64,000 nt of DNA. Origin: an uncultured Flavobacteriales bacterium. Lineage in GTDB: Bacteria > Bacteroidota > Bacteroidia > Flavobacteriales_G > Salibacteraceae. Position numbers and translations under genes: made by a program. This document shows, piece by piece, positions 45,859 through 54,220 of this stretch (its first letter is position 1; every line of letters starts with the position of its first letter). The notes below the pieces were generated by a model. That model was not told the DNA's origin. It ran no database searches and saw only the letters and a list, made by a program, of their open reading frames with translations. The stretch spans positions 216,782 to 280,781 of the forward strand of contig CALSRO010000001.1 in NCBI GenBank assembly GCA_943788775.1, read 5' to 3'.

Positions 45859-46446
45859 TTATTCCTCTAGCATGAAGTTAGGGTCAAAGCGCTTTTCAAC
45901 CATTTGCTCTACTTTTTGAAACAACTGCAGCGGCCGAAAAGTGGCCCAATCCATATCGTTTAGCGGTCCACCAAAAATGAAGTAGTTGTCTATTCCAATC
46001 GCTGAAAAATCTTGCAACACATGGTCGCGTCCGTTGATCATTGCGATCCAACCATCTTCTATATCTTCAAACCATTCTTCGTAGTAACTATCATCTGAGC
46101 TATGAAAGTTTAGAATGCTGTCGCCAAGCAAGACAAACTTGGTGATCCCTTCTTGAATCATCGTATCAATGATTTCTCGTTTCAGTGTCATGACATCGTT
46201 GTACAGCGTATCGTTCCACTCACCGATCAGTTCGATAATGGCGAACTGATCATCGTATTCTACGTAAAGGATTTTGATAAAAAGAGTCTGAGAACCAATA
46301 TTGTCCCACTGTGGATGGATGTAGTGATCATAGATGGCATCGGTATAATACATTTCGGAATACTCGCGGCCGTAGAATGGAGATCGCTCGTCTTCCTCGG
46401 ACATGTATAAGTTCCGCCAGTTCCAATATGGTTCTATCGTATGCAT
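45859..46446 (-). CDS. acidic protein of unknown function
   Basis: I do not recognise this 195-residue protein. It is strongly acidic and aromatic (for example SDDSYYEEWFEDIEDGW), with no signal peptide or membrane helix. Alternating hydrophobic strands (LFIKILYVEYDDQFAIIELI, FVLLGDSILNFH, NYFIFGGPLNDMDW) suggest an alpha/beta fold. It stands alone, convergent with the NUDIX gene. Codon use looks like the neighbours, so a real gene is likely. Confidence 0.7.
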   Translation of the reverse strand: MHTIEPYWNWRNLYMSEEDERSPFYGREYSEMYYTDAIYDHYIHPQWDNIGSQTLFIKILYVEYDDQFAIIELIGEWNDTLYNDVMTLKREIIDTMIQEGITKFVLLGDSILNFHSSDDSYYEEWFEDIEDGWIAMINGRDHVLQDFSAIGIDNYFIFGGPLNDMDWATFRPLQLFQKVEQMVEKRFDPNFMLEE

Positions 46447-46628
46447 TTGCAGATTCGAAGGACGAACTTTAACGCATGAATGGCAAACAATGTTGAAAAA
46501 TGTTGATTCAATTTTCTAAGTCGAATACTGAATTTTGAAATCCCAATAATCGCACTGCAAGTAAATGTTGCCTCTCGCCCTATTCTCAACAATAGCGGGC
46601 TGAATTTGGGGCCACTGAAGTGATAACC

Positions 46629-46642
46629 TATCCCGTGGGATA
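46629..46642. repeat. palindrome TATCCC-GT-GGGATA
   Basis: Perfect 6-bp inverted repeat with a 2-bp centre, the shape of a small operator or a hairpin tip. No regulator is identified. Confidence 0.4.
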
Positions 46643-46661
46643 CGAACTTTTCAAGTTTTGG

Positions 46662-46678
46662 CAGCGTTGGTCACGCTG
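46662..46678. repeat. inverted repeat CAGCGT / ACGCTG
   Basis: Perfect 6-bp arms with a 5-nt spacer (TGGTC), 20 bp from the previous palindrome; may fold as a hairpin. No T tract follows. Confidence 0.4.
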
Positions 46679-46748
46679 GTGATTAAAATTCAGAACCGTG
46701 GTTTTTCAGTGTCGAGTATGCGCGCAGAAAAAATTGTCTTGAATGGGG

Positions 46749-46797
46749 CTTGACTTTTTTGCTTCTTTTTTGGTCAAGCAAAAAAGGAAGAAAAGTA
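46749..46797. repeat. REP-like imperfect hairpin unit 1
   Basis: A T-rich arm and a matching A-rich arm (TTTTTTGCTTCTTTTTT and AAAAAAGGAAGAAAAG) flank GGTCAAGC. A CTTGAC (46749-46754) and a GTCAAG (46773-46778) lie within. From memory, similar units occur in many Bacteroidota intergenic regions. Confidence 0.5.
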
Positions 46798-46844
46798 GAT
46801 GTACAATTTATTGATCTAATAAAGCATGGACTAAACAATTTTTA

Positions 46845-46887
46845 TCCTTCCACTTTTTCTTGACAAAAAGTGGAGCAAAAATCAAGG
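46845..46887. repeat. REP-like hairpin unit 2
   Basis: A perfect 9-bp inverted repeat CCACTTTTT (46850-46858) and AAAAAGTGG (46865-46873) with loop CTTGAC, and outer CCTT/AAGG complementarity. It shares the CTTGAC word and poly-T/poly-A build with unit 1, so both may belong to one interspersed repeat family. Confidence 0.55.
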
Positions 46888-46932
46888 CTGGGCAAGCTCA
46901 GCGATCCACTAATATTTCGCATGCTAATTTTC

Positions 46933-47745
46933 TCAAGCCGTTGCGCTGCGCTCTACCGCTTTTCTCACACTCCCATGCTTTTCGAGTAGGGCTTTGGCTT
47001 CATCATAAGAAAGTCCAGTTTCAGCCATGACCATTTTGGTGCCACGGTCAACCAGTTTATCGTTGCTCAATTGCATATCTACCATTTTGTTGCCTTTCAC
47101 TCGGCCCAACTTTACCATTACCGATGTAGTGATCATATTCAAGGTGAGTTTCTGCGCGGTGCCTGCCTTCATTCGCGTGCTGCCAGTCACAAACTCGGGT
47201 CCAACCACCACTTCCACAGGATAATCTGAAACATGTGAAACAGGGGCATCGGGATTGCAAGTAACGCAGCCTGTAGCGATGCCCGATTCTTGACATTTTC
47301 GCAAACCTCCATTCACATAGGGTGTGGTTCCTGATGCAGCAATTCCTACTACTATATCTTTTGTGTTGATCTGGTATTTTGACAAATCTTTCCAGGCTTC
47401 ATTGGGGTCGTCTTCAGCAAATTCCACTGCCTTTCTAATCGCGCTATCTCCCCCTGCAATAATACCAACTACCATTCCATGCGGCACGCCATAGGTGGGC
47501 GGACACTCACTGGCATCCACAATACCCAATCGTCCGCTGGTGCCCGCTCCGATATAGAATAATCGTCCACCTGCGGCTATTCTTTCATGCACGGCAGTGG
47601 CCAGTGCTTCAATCTGCGGAATACACTTCTCGATGGCCAAAGGCACTGTTTTATCTTCCTTGTTCATATTCAGGAGCAGTTCCTTGATGCTCATGTTTTC
47701 CAATTGATCGTAGTTGGAAGAAGACTCGGTGATGCGCTGACTCAT
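46933..47745 (-). CDS. murQ: N-acetylmuramic acid 6-phosphate etherase
   Basis: Cleaves the lactyl ether of MurNAc 6-phosphate in cell-wall recycling. A 270-residue protein from ATG 47745, just before SQRITESSSNYDQLENMS, the conserved family N-terminus; a further 7 codons upstream are not conserved. The SIS fold shows LFYIGAGTSGRLGIVDASEC, PTYGVPHGMVVGIIAGGD, VVGIAASGTTPYVNGGL and FVTGSTRMKAGTAQKL. No PTS transporter (MurP) is adjacent. Confidence 0.96.
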   Translation of the reverse strand: MSQRITESSSNYDQLENMSIKELLLNMNKEDKTVPLAIEKCIPQIEALATAVHERIAAGGRLFYIGAGTSGRLGIVDASECPPTYGVPHGMVVGIIAGGDSAIRKAVEFAEDDPNEAWKDLSKYQINTKDIVVGIAASGTTPYVNGGLRKCQESGIATGCVTCNPDAPVSHVSDYPVEVVVGPEFVTGSTRMKAGTAQKLTLNMITTSVMVKLGRVKGNKMVDMQLSNDKLVDRGTKMVMAETGLSYDEAKALLEKHGSVRKAVERSATA

Positions 47746-47875
47746 TGCAATGATTTTGTACCACAAAAAAACATGAGATTAGGGGCGTGATGATGGCCGC
47801 ATAGCATAACTTATCAAGGTCAAGCGGTGGTTTGTGCATTGGTTTCAGATTTATGCATTGATTTGTTGTGCAATC

Positions 47876-49384
47876 ATGACAGCGAAGAAGAAACAAGACC
47901 TTTTGGATAAATCCCTGCTTTGGATTGCAGGACTGTCGTTGCTGACCTTAGTTGGCTACATTTTGGTGCGATTCAATTTTGCCTATACCGACATGGATCA
48001 AGTTATGATGTGGTATGGAGCCTCCGAGTTTCGATCTGGCGATTTCCACATGTTTCGATATTTCGGTCAGGAGTATGGCACCATGCTAGAGGCGCTTCTT
48101 GGAAGTGTGTTGATTGGCGTTCCTTTTCACATTTCTCTTCCATTGGTCACCGCCTTTCTATTGTTGTTTCCATATGCGGTTATTGCTAATACCAATGGCA
48201 ATAAATTGGATAGTTGGCTTTTGCCGATTGGCTTCCTTTTGCTTTTTCCACCCGAGTTTTTCATGTTGGGCTTTATGCCGCGTGATTTTGTGACAGGAAC
48301 TGCCGTGGTTTCACTTTCGCTTTTCTTGCTCAATAAAAAATCGGGTTGGAGCTATTTTTTGATCGGTTTCATCTGTATCATAGCATGGTCCATGCAGCAA
48401 AATTCCGCGCTTTTTGGAGCAGTGGTTAGTGTATATGCGGCCTTTAAAACGGGGAGATTGCATATCCGAAATACTGCCTTGATGGCTGCGGGATATGGGT
48501 TCGGAGCTCTGCTCCACTTGGCTAGTGCCTATTATTATCAGATGCATCCTGAGTTTATCGTTCATCATGCTTGGGACTTCCATTATGCGTGGAAGCAAGT
48601 CTGGGATGGTTGGCTTAATTTAAAGCGTCATTGGGCGTGGATTACCCCAGCGCTGCATTATCAAGGTTGGTTTTATGTTGTCATATTAGTCACGCTGTTA
48701 GTGGTGACATATATTAAAAAGCAATGGGCACTTTTCATGGCAACGTTGACATTGTGCGTCATCACCTTTGCCAGTTTTGGAGTCCTCAAAATCCATGACG
48801 CGAGAGATAGCGTTTTCTTCAGCCATGAACGAATGTACCTGGCATTGCCTGTTTCCATACTGTTCATTTTAAGCAAACTGAAAACAACAATTCCGATCTC
48901 AAGGTTTTTAGTTTTTGGTGGACTGCTCTTACTGCCCCTTTCCTTGTTTCGTTTTGAAGGAATCAAGAATGCCGATTTGGAAAAAAAGCGGGAGCACGTG
49001 GTGCAGGTTAGAACTGTTGAGGAGTTCTATTCCAAGTGTGAATTGTTGGAATCACTGGCCGATAAATACAAGGTGAATGCAGTTCTAATTGGGCCAAACT
49101 ATTCTTATTTCGATATTGTCTCTACACACGGATGTGGTAGTGTTGTGAAGGATATTCGATTTCTGTTTCCTGAATACGAACGCAAAACTTGGGACATGCG
49201 CGATATAAAAACCGATGGAACAAGGCGCTTCCTTTTTCACTATACAGGTGAACTTGAAAGAGATCAGTTCATTACCGATTTGTCAAAAATTGAATCGATT
49301 AATGGACTGTACTTGATCGAATTGGAGGATCAAAATCCTCTTGAATACTATCAAAGCAAAGGTTTTAGTGTAAGCGCACATTGA
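47876..49384 (+). CDS. polytopic membrane protein, possible GT-C glycosyltransferase
   Basis: A 502-residue protein with about eleven hydrophobic segments up to residue 375 and a hydrophilic C-terminal domain of about 130 residues. The layout, an acidic pair after the first helix (NFAYTDMDQVMMW) and a second motif in the luminal loop (GFMPRDFV), resembles GT-C or GT39-like lipid-linked sugar transferases. No exact family is recognised. The start is ATG 47876 rather than an upstream one that lies in weakly coding sequence. Its stop overlaps the sulfotransferase start (ATTG/ATGA-like 4-bp overlap), so the two are co-expressed in a surface-polysaccharide setting. Confidence 0.75.
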   Translation: MTAKKKQDLLDKSLLWIAGLSLLTLVGYILVRFNFAYTDMDQVMMWYGASEFRSGDFHMFRYFGQEYGTMLEALLGSVLIGVPFHISLPLVTAFLLLFPYAVIANTNGNKLDSWLLPIGFLLLFPPEFFMLGFMPRDFVTGTAVVSLSLFLLNKKSGWSYFLIGFICIIAWSMQQNSALFGAVVSVYAAFKTGRLHIRNTALMAAGYGFGALLHLASAYYYQMHPEFIVHHAWDFHYAWKQVWDGWLNLKRHWAWITPALHYQGWFYVVILVTLLVVTYIKKQWALFMATLTLCVITFASFGVLKIHDARDSVFFSHERMYLALPVSILFILSKLKTTIPISRFLVFGGLLLLPLSLFRFEGIKNADLEKKREHVVQVRTVEEFYSKCELLESLADKYKVNAVLIGPNYSYFDIVSTHGCGSVVKDIRFLFPEYERKTWDMRDIKTDGTRRFLFHYTGELERDQFITDLSKIESINGLYLIELEDQNPLEYYQSKGFSVSAH

Positions 49385-50829
49385 TTACGTTGGTTTCATA
49401 TCCACGATCGGGTAACACGTTTTTACGAAATGTGCTTTATGAGGTATATGGGTTGGAAAGCAAGACTTATCATCTTCAAAAACACGGTCCAGATTCCGGC
49501 TGGCAGGCTGCACCGATTGTTAAGACTCATGAATTACCCGAAGACCTTCCCGCAGAATTGGTGAATCGAAAGGTGGTTTACCTCATTCGTGATGGTCGAG
49601 ATGCCATAGTAAGTATGGCGCATCACAGAGCAGACGTATTCGACAAGGGGTCCAACTTTAATGAGAATTTGTTAGAAGCAATCAACGCGGACGAAGGCAG
49701 CTATTTTGGAGGTTGGACAAAACATGTGTTGAGTTGGATAAACCTTGCCGATTTGGTCATTCGATTTGAAGATTTGATTAGGGATCCCATCGGGGAATGC
49801 GAGAGACTCAGGTCGATTATGAAGTTGCCAGAGCCAAGTCCGGATAGGCTCCCTAGCTTTCAAGATCTGAAGCACGGGCAACCTGAATACGGCTCTGGAA
49901 AAAACCTTCCAGGTGATAATCTCGCAACATTTTGGTTCAGAAAAGGAAAGGTGAACGGTTGGAAATATGAAATGTCAAATGCGATGCACGATCGCTTTTG
50001 GCATTTGCACGGTGAGGCGATGGAATATGCAGGATATTCACATTCTGGTGATTTGAATTCTGACCAGACTGAAGGTGCTTTGCCTGATAATGGGGAAATG
50101 ACTGTAATTATTGAAGCATCAAAAATCACGGATTTTCACACCGATGGCATCAAACGATATGTAGTTGAATTGATCAAAACGGCAGAGTGTTATCCTGTCA
50201 AGGGGCTTAGTGTAAAAGTGCTTGTGGACGGAGCATTGCTCGATTTGAAATCGGCCATTGCAAGAGTTGGCGATCAACGCCAAGTGACGAGAAATTGGGT
50301 TTTTATGCTTGCCAAAAATGTAGCTAAATGGCTCTTGCCTAAAGGCATGTTTAACGCATTGGCTCGAAATAAGAATCACCCGATATTTAGAAAAGTTTCA
50401 TCTAATATTAATAATGAAAAGCTGAGCGTAAATGCGGATGTTGTGCACTTGACCTTACCGCAACACTATGGCCATATTGATCACATTCAGACCAAAGGAC
50501 TGGTAGCGACTATACATGATTTGACGCACGATTTGATGAGTGAAACGCATACCGATCGAAATGCGGAATTGAGCGAGGTGGGTATGCGCTATTTGGATGA
50601 GAAACAAGCCACTTTAATTTCTGTGAGCGAGCATACAAAAGCAGACTTGTTGAAGACATTGAGAAAATCTCAACGCATCTATGAAGGAGTGGATCGAAGG
50701 CGATTTTATCCATTAAACAATCAGCATTGGAATGACTTGATTTACGATCGATACAACATTCCCCATAAGCCGTTTTTTTTTGAGTGTAAGCACCTTAGAA
50801 CCCAGGAAGAACATCGCTTCATTAATTAA
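49381..50829 (+). CDS. sulfotransferase fused to N-terminal part of a glycosyltransferase (frame broken at T9 tract)
   Basis: A 482-residue reading frame. Residues 1 to about 235 form a PAPS-dependent sulfotransferase domain: 5'-phosphosulfate loop SYPRSGNTFLRN and 3'-phosphate motif YLIRDGRDAIVSMAHH. From about 240 (MTVIIEASKITDFHTDGI) a GT4-type glycosyltransferase N-domain begins without an intervening stop (VVHLTLPQHYGH, ATIHDLTHDL, LISVSEHTKADL). The frame goes wrong after KPFFF at nine T (50773-50781); with eight T it would read into the glycosyltransferase C-domain (LSVSTLEPRKNI). The start is the ATTG at 49381 inside the previous gene's stop. The intact form would modify and extend a surface glycan. 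Confidence 0.8.
   Translation: MITLVSYPRSGNTFLRNVLYEVYGLESKTYHLQKHGPDSGWQAAPIVKTHELPEDLPAELVNRKVVYLIRDGRDAIVSMAHHRADVFDKGSNFNENLLEAINADEGSYFGGWTKHVLSWINLADLVIRFEDLIRDPIGECERLRSIMKLPEPSPDRLPSFQDLKHGQPEYGSGKNLPGDNLATFWFRKGKVNGWKYEMSNAMHDRFWHLHGEAMEYAGYSHSGDLNSDQTEGALPDNGEMTVIIEASKITDFHTDGIKRYVVELIKTAECYPVKGLSVKVLVDGALLDLKSAIARVGDQRQVTRNWVFMLAKNVAKWLLPKGMFNALARNKNHPIFRKVSSNINNEKLSVNADVVHLTLPQHYGHIDHIQTKGLVATIHDLTHDLMSETHTDRNAELSEVGMRYLDEKQATLISVSEHTKADLLKTLRKSQRIYEGVDRRRFYPLNNQHWNDLIYDRYNIPHKPFFFECKHLRTQEEHRFIN
50773..50781 (+). repeat. poly-T(9) tract at the frameshift
   Basis: Nine consecutive T inside a coding region, exactly where the glycosyltransferase frame breaks. Such a tract can slip by one base. 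Confidence 0.7.
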
Positions 50830-51292
50830 TGCTTACGCATTGTTGGATGAGAAGCTGAGAGATGAATATCCCCTTGTATTAGCAGGAAAGAAAGGATGGA
50901 AGTGGAACTCTGACATTGTTCCCAAACACTGCAAGGGTTCAGTCCACTTCATCGGTTTTGTGGATGAAAGACATCTGACGGCATTGTATTCTGCGGCCTA
51001 TTCTTTTTGTTATGTGAGCTATTATGAAGGATTCGGTTTGCCTGTCTTGGAGGCAATGGCATGTGCATGCCCAGTCATTGCATCAAACAATACTTCCTTG
51101 GCCGAGATTGTAAATGATTCTGGGATTTTAGTTGATCCAAATTCTGTCGATTCCATCAAGGCAGGTCTCGAAAAAATGATGGATGATAAGACCAGAAATG
51201 AGTTCAGCGATAAGGCAATGAAACGCAGCTGGGATTTTACATGGAGGAAGTGTTGGGAGGAGACGGTGAAGGTATATTCCGATTCGCTATAA
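50780..51292 (+). pseudogene. glycosyltransferase family 4, C-terminal part (frameshifted)
   Basis: Continuation in the +1 frame of the glycosyltransferase begun in the previous entry. It starts with the GT1-type linker VSTLEPRKNIASLINAYALL and carries GSVHFIGFVDERHLTALY, the catalytic-loop YYEGFGLPVLEAMACACPVI and a C-terminal helix. The donor-binding E-x7-E pattern is present. The first codon is an internal TTG, so this is not an independent gene. Whole protein would be sulfotransferase plus a full GT4 domain. Confidence 0.75.
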
Positions 51293-51736
51293 ATTCTCAA
51301 GATCGTTTAGATCCTTATTTCGACCGCTGGCAAGTTTGTTTTGTTTCAGGTGATTCAAATGGATAATACGAATATCGAGTCCATCAAATTTTGTTTGAAG
51401 AGATTTTTCATACACCTCTTGAAACGTAACGCCAGATATGGATTTTAGTATTTCTATGGAAACTGGAGGTGTGCCGAAGGAAAATACATTATAGTCATTA
51501 TTGTGTAGAAAATTTTCTCGAGTCATATCGAATAGTGCAAGACCAAAACTGTAAAAGGTGGTTGCGAGTTTCTGATAATTCTCCTCAGAAACCTCTACAA
51601 AAATGTCGAGATCACCTGTAGTACGTGGAAATCCATGATACATAACGCTGTAGCCGCCAACCAATACATATTTGGTTTGGCTTTCGTTCAAAGCATTAAT
51701 GAAGTCTCTGAAATCTTGATTGAAAATGCTTCCCAT
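51287..51736 (-). CDS. small nucleotidyltransferase (DUF6036/AbiEii-like)
   Basis: A 149-residue nucleotidyltransferase-fold protein. The motif KYVLVGGYSVMYHGFPRTTGDLDIFV contains the GG and D-x-D pair of the metal site, followed by SFGTPPVSIEILKSI and RIIHLNHLKQNKLASGR with DLNDLENL. Such stand-alone nucleotidyltransferases often pair with a small gene, some as toxin or antitoxin components. Here the small gene ends 3 bp upstream. It overlaps the end of the convergent glycosyltransferase by 6 bp. Confidence 0.8.
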   Translation of the reverse strand: MGSIFNQDFRDFINALNESQTKYVLVGGYSVMYHGFPRTTGDLDIFVEVSEENYQKLATTFYSFGLALFDMTRENFLHNNDYNVFSFGTPPVSIEILKSISGVTFQEVYEKSLQTKFDGLDIRIIHLNHLKQNKLASGRNKDLNDLENL

Positions 51737-51739
51737 TAT

Positions 51740-51919
51740 TCAACGCATTGAAAACGCGGTACGATCCATTCGGGACTCAAATTTAGACCCATATGCTTGT
51801 TGCATTAAAAAGCAGAAAACCTCGGCAATTTCGCTTTGGGTTAAATTTGAATATGCCTCTGAATCTTTGGGTTGATTCGAAAAGTTGTATGTTCTGAATG
51901 AGTTTCTATCAAGTTTCAT
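51740..51919 (-). CDS. small protein paired with the nucleotidyltransferase
   Basis: A protein of about 59 residues from ATG 51919 (KLDRNSFRTYNFSN); a further 6 codons upstream would extend into the O-antigen ligase gene. The C-terminus ends RMDRTAFSMR, a motif I associate with small partners of such nucleotidyltransferases in Bacteroidota, though I cannot check this. No membrane or enzyme signature. It overlaps the O-antigen ligase gene by 11 bp, so it is inserted into the polysaccharide operon with tight coupling. Function unknown; a toxin-antitoxin-like pair is a guess. Confidence 0.6.
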   Translation of the reverse strand: MKLDRNSFRTYNFSNQPKDSEAYSNLTQSEIAEVFCFLMQQAYGSKFESRMDRTAFSMR

Positions 51920-53093
51920 CTCTAGCAAATTTATCATTTCTGTTTAGGAGTGCAGTCGATATGAATATTGCCCAAAGCACCATTCCTAATTGGCGACTGA
52001 AGTAATTTTCGGTCAATGAAATAATTATAAAATAAACAAGGAAGTAGAATAAGATATGTCGCTTGGATTTAATCGACCAGTGGAGCATGTAAGCGATAAA
52101 TACAACAAAGGCTAGTAATCCAAAAATCCCAGAAGACAACCAAAAGTGCATGAATTGATTGTGCGTGTTGTATTCTCCTTCAAAAAACTCGACTTGATTG
52201 AATTGCTCAAAGCACTGCTCTACAGCTTCTCGGGTATTTCCGATTCCGACTCCCAACCAAGGATTTTCCAAGATTGAATTTAAGCTGCAGCTCCAGACTC
52301 CAATGCGCAGTTCGGTGGATGATAACATTTGCCCTTCCGAATAACTTAGGTCAACCAAGGCGATTTCAGCGAATCGTTCCTGCATTACTGGAGTCATGAA
52401 AATGGCCAAAGACAAGATGGCGACTATAGCTAGTGCTCCAATTCGAGATTTTAATGAAATCTGAGGTGTTTTTAGAATCAAGATTAGCCCAACCAATCCT
52501 AGTGCGAGGATGGGCATTTTACCCCCTGTCAACGATATAATCACCAAAAACAAAATGGAAATCGCAGTCTTATAGATGAACCTCATTTTTGAAGTCATCC
52601 AAAAAAGCAACAAGGACCAACTCCACGCTGCGGTGATATACGTGGGGTGTATGTGAAATCTATGTTCGATGGCATCACGCACCTGTTGTGAAAAACTACT
52701 TGGGTTAAGGGATTCAGTAAATGCCAGAAAGATCAGCAGGATAAAGGCTTGTAATAAGGACCAAAGAATGAAAGACTGCTGTAACAACCGAAGTTCATGA
52801 CCATCTCTGTTTTGGAAGTAAAGGAAAACACCAAGAGCCAGTCCCCAGAGTTCAACTTCTTTCCAGCCCAGTTTCACGGCTCCTCCTAATATCCATGCAA
52901 TAAGTGTGATATAGGCTGGTATGAGTAGGAGAAAGGTGTTTTTGGAAGGTATCAGCGCGGAACGGTCTCGAAAAAGTCTAATCAAAACGAGAAGGAAGAC
53001 GGAAGCAGGTAGAACGGCATTTGGCCAGAACAGAAACCCGGCAAGGATGATGATCAAGATCCACTCAAGAGGATCAAGCCATTTCTTCCACAT
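51909..53093 (-). CDS. O-antigen ligase/polymerase family protein (Wzy_C)
   Basis: A 394-residue polytopic inner-membrane protein of the WaaL/Wzy group. About ten hydrophobic segments flank a large external loop with the characteristic motif GVGIGNTREAV and NTHNQFMHFWLSSGIFGL. Relatives attach O-antigen to lipid A-core or polymerise repeat units; sequence does not distinguish them. The gene overlaps the GT4 glycosyltransferase upstream by 20 bp, consistent with one operon. Confidence 0.9.
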   Translation of the reverse strand: MWKKWLDPLEWILIIILAGFLFWPNAVLPASVFLLVLIRLFRDRSALIPSKNTFLLLIPAYITLIAWILGGAVKLGWKEVELWGLALGVFLYFQNRDGHELRLLQQSFILWSLLQAFILLIFLAFTESLNPSSFSQQVRDAIEHRFHIHPTYITAAWSWSLLLFWMTSKMRFIYKTAISILFLVIISLTGGKMPILALGLVGLILILKTPQISLKSRIGALAIVAILSLAIFMTPVMQERFAEIALVDLSYSEGQMLSSTELRIGVWSCSLNSILENPWLGVGIGNTREAVEQCFEQFNQVEFFEGEYNTHNQFMHFWLSSGIFGLLAFVVFIAYMLHWSIKSKRHILFYFLVYFIIISLTENYFSRQLGMVLWAIFISTALLNRNDKFARDET

Positions 53094-54192
53094 GCAAAAT
53101 GGATTTGTCGAGAAAGAAATTCAGGAAATTTTCGCGGAAAACTTTATGGTCGAATCGAAGAGCATTTTTACGAATAACTCGGCTGTTAAAACGGGTTCGC
53201 TCAAAGCGTAAAATGGCATCTGCCAGCGCTTCAGGATGTTCTCGATGGAAAAAAATACCGGTTTCGTTTTCTATGACTGTTTCTGCATATCCGCCAATAC
53301 CAAGGGCGATAACAGGGGTGCCAGTTGCTTGTGCTTCGAGTCCAGCAATTCCAAAATCTTCTACGGACGCATTGATAAATGCTTTGGCTCGTTGCATGTA
53401 ATAAATGAGCTTTTCTTCACTCACATAGCCAATGAATTCGATGTTTGGATGCGCCATTTTTCGAAGCTGCTTATCTAGAGGTCCTTGACCAGCAATGACC
53501 AATCTCTTGTCAGGAAAATGATTAAGCGCCTCAATGATCAGGTCAATATTCTTATAATCTACGAATCGTGCAGCGGTGAAATAATAATCCGCTTTTTGCT
53601 CGTGGTACTCAAACTTTTCAGTGTTGACCGGTGGATACATTACAAATGCTTTTCGATGATAAGCATTCGCGATACGCTCCTTCACAAAATGGGAATTGGA
53701 AATGAAATAATCCACTCCATTAGCTGTTTTGGCATCCCACTTTTTCAATCGCTTGATTAAAAATTTAGCGAAGATTTTTTTGAGACCCCTGTTGTAACCG
53801 TATTTGTCGAGATAGGTCGATTCGAGGCCCCAGGCGAAACGCATAGGAGTGTGACAGTAACATAAGTGTACTTGATCTGGGCGTTTATCAATTCCTTTTG
53901 CAGCCATCCAAGAGGAAGAAATGATGATGTCAAATTCGCTTAAATCCAATTTCGAAATGGCCTTTGGGTAGAGTGGTGCAAGTAGGCGGTAATGATCACT
54001 AGCCATTGGAATGCGTTGCAAAAACGATGTCTTCACTCCGCGACCTTGAGTGATAGAGTTCAACGTTCCGAAATCCATAAAATTGAAAAGAGAAAAGACA
54101 GCATGAGGTTGAATCAAATCAATGATTTCGGCAGCTACCTTCTCTGCTCCACCTGGCATGGTGAACCAATCATGTACAAAAGCCACTTTCAT
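53074..54192 (-). CDS. glycosyltransferase family 4 (WbaZ-like)
   Basis: A 372-residue cytosolic glycosyltransferase with GT-B fold. The N-domain begins KVAFVHDWFTMPGGAEKVAA, a Gly-rich acceptor loop typical of mannosyl- and rhamnosyltransferases such as WbaZ. The C-domain carries YFTAARFVDYKNIDLIIEAL, RLVIAGQGPL, and the donor motif SVEDFGIAGLEAQATGTPVI. It most likely builds O-antigen together with the ligase, with which it overlaps by 20 bp; sugar and linkage are unknown. Confidence 0.92.
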   Translation of the reverse strand: MKVAFVHDWFTMPGGAEKVAAEIIDLIQPHAVFSLFNFMDFGTLNSITQGRGVKTSFLQRIPMASDHYRLLAPLYPKAISKLDLSEFDIIISSSWMAAKGIDKRPDQVHLCYCHTPMRFAWGLESTYLDKYGYNRGLKKIFAKFLIKRLKKWDAKTANGVDYFISNSHFVKERIANAYHRKAFVMYPPVNTEKFEYHEQKADYYFTAARFVDYKNIDLIIEALNHFPDKRLVIAGQGPLDKQLRKMAHPNIEFIGYVSEEKLIYYMQRAKAFINASVEDFGIAGLEAQATGTPVIALGIGGYAETVIENETGIFFHREHPEALADAILRFERTRFNSRVIRKNALRFDHKVFRENFLNFFLDKSILHVEEMA

Positions 54193-54220
54193 TGCCTAAG
54201 ATTCATTCTAAGTTTTGGAT

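Larger units (their letters stand above)
46447..46932. other. 486-bp intergenic region with several inverted repeats
   Basis: No open reading frame or RNA gene is supported. It holds two short perfect palindromes near 46629-46678 and two poly-T/poly-A hairpin units at 46749-46890, each listed separately. The rest is AT-rich sequence before the convergent end of murQ. Confidence 0.6.

Noticed and set aside
46447..46932. A tRNA, small RNA or insertion sequence in the intergenic region
   Set aside because: No cloverleaf, no transposase frame and no terminal repeat pair with target duplication could be seen; only short hairpins.
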